From contig NZ_CADFEN010000006.1 in assembly GCF_902833145.1 (NCBI RefSeq), forward strand, positions 310,001 to 374,000: DNA of 64,000 nt, in the 5' to 3' direction. This document shows positions 63,416 through 64,000 of this stretch, piece by piece; the first letter of the stretch is position 1; each line of letters begins with the position of its first letter. This stretch comes from Burkholderia sp. BCC0506 (GTDB lineage Bacteria; Pseudomonadota; Gammaproteobacteria; Burkholderiales; Burkholderiaceae). Below the pieces are notes generated by a model. That model saw only the letters and a program-made list of their open reading frames with translations, was not told the origin of the DNA and made no database searches. The position numbers and the translations under genes were made by a program.

Positions 63416-63846
63416 CGTGATGCTTCCGCTACCTGTTGCGCGGCCATCCGCGCGACTTCCGGGGCGATGCCCGTCCATGCTTCCTCGAGCGTCGCGAGCA
63501 GGCCGTCGACCTCGACCAGCATCGCGTCGCTCGCCTGCGCGTTCGCTTCCAGCAGGCGCCGGCCGATATACGCATACAGCGCATCGAGCCGGTCGGCGAT
63601 CTCGCCGCCCGCGTCGCGGTTCAGCGACGCCTGCAGGCCGCTCTCGACGATCCGGATCGCCTTGCCGATCGCTTCGCCGCGGCCGGACACGTTGTCCTGC
63701 TGCAAATGCATGCGCGCCAGCGCGATCGCCTGCCGCGCGCCCTGGTACAGCATCGCGATCAGCCGGTGCGGGGAGGCGCCCATCACCCCGGTCTCGACGC
63801 CGACACGCGCGTACGCACTGGCTCCAGCGTGTCCTGGGGAAAACAT
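63412..63846 (-). CDS. fliS: Flagellin export chaperone FliS
   Basis: 144 residues. N-terminal AYARVGVETGVMGASPHRLIAMLYQGA is the FliS signature, with IGKAIRIVESGLQASLNRDAGG and LDALYAYIGRRLLEANAQ. Keeps flagellin unpolymerised until export. First gene of the operon, 76 bp downstream of a sigma28 promoter. Confidence 0.93.
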   Translation of the reverse strand: MFSPGHAGASAYARVGVETGVMGASPHRLIAMLYQGARQAIALARMHLQQDNVSGRGEAIGKAIRIVESGLQASLNRDAGGEIADRLDALYAYIGRRLLEANAQASDAMLVEVDGLLATLEEAWTGIAPEVARMAAQQVAEASR

Positions 63847-63921
63847 GCGCTTCTCCTCGTTATTTGCGTTGGCTATACGGGAGCCGCCGCCGTGCGGTCC
63901 ACGACGCGGCCTTCACCGGAG

Positions 63922-63948
63922 TTATCGGAAGGGATCGGTAAAGCTTTA
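63922..63948 (-). promoter_or_regulatory. Sigma28 (FliA) promoter of fliST-fliK-flhX
   Basis: Minus strand TAAA (63948-63945), 15 bp spacer, TCCGATAA (63929-63922): the consensus GCCGATAA with one change. 76 bp upstream of fliS. The remaining 52 bp to the window end hold no gene. Confidence 0.88.
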
Positions 63949-64000
63949 GGTGCGCGCCGGCTGCCGGCGGGCACGCGATGCCGGCCCGCCGGCCTCATCG

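Overview
The window is about 64 kb of very GC-rich DNA. Gene content, order and protein sequences point to Burkholderia, most likely a Burkholderia cepacia complex species and its main chromosome. The markers are a flgNMA/flgBCDEFGHIJKL block, Burkholderia-type GNA1162/CsgG lipoproteins, a Dpp peptide permease and a fliST-fliK-flhX cluster. No tRNA, rRNA, CRISPR array, prophage or complete insertion sequence was seen. The only mobile-looking piece is a 293 bp non-coding inverted-repeat element at 4706-4998.

Layout. Positions 1-2200 hold two tandem FAD oxidoreductases of the PuuB/OrdL type, the first cut by the window edge. From 2.3 to 4.2 kb is an envelope lipoprotein operon on the minus strand (CsgG-like, DUF4810, DUF799/GNA1162). 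The palindromic element follows, lying directly behind the glutathione reductase gene. From 6.6 to 13.6 kb are a small Ala-rich protein, a general porin, a DUF1275 membrane protein, a two-gene chromate transporter with a divergent LysR regulator, and a uracil/xanthine permease.

From 13.8 to 28.1 kb is the axial-structure flagellar locus. flgB to flgJ run on the minus strand (rod, hook, P and L rings, rod-cap muramidase). ycgR and flgK-flgL follow on the same strand. flgA, flgM and flgN diverge on the plus strand. Near-consensus sigma28 (FliA) promoters precede flgM, flgK, ycgR and, at the far end of the window (63.9 kb), fliS-fliT-fliK-flhX. Late genes at both ends of the window are therefore tied to the same checkpoint.

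From 28 to 40 kb are housekeeping and metabolic genes: an M24B aminopeptidase, an XRE-cupin regulator with a basic tail, CCA-adding enzyme, a GST-like protein, an NDUFA9-like reductase, soluble lytic transglycosylase, 5-formyltetrahydrofolate cyclo-ligase, a winged-helix regulator, and the 5-oxoprolinase operon pxpBCA. From 40.5 to 47.4 kb is a dppABCDF operon ending in a TraB/GumN-family gene. From 47.7 to 60 kb are an MFS transporter, a HiPIP, an L-2-hydroxyglutarate oxidase-like enzyme, an orphan AAA ATPase, a nitroreductase, a secreted hypothetical protein, an EEP hydrolase, ferredoxin-NADP reductase, a NarL-type two-component pair, an amino-acid permease and an XdhC-family protein. The window closes with a Fur-box-associated PepSY membrane protein and the fliST-fliK-flhX cluster.

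The most unusual item is the 4706-4998 element. It has perfect 33 bp ends (a CTAG duplication plus a 29 bp inverted repeat) enclosing two 99-nt stem-loop lobes. The lobes are diverged inverted copies of each other that keep the same stem and loop lengths while the outer-stem sequences differ.
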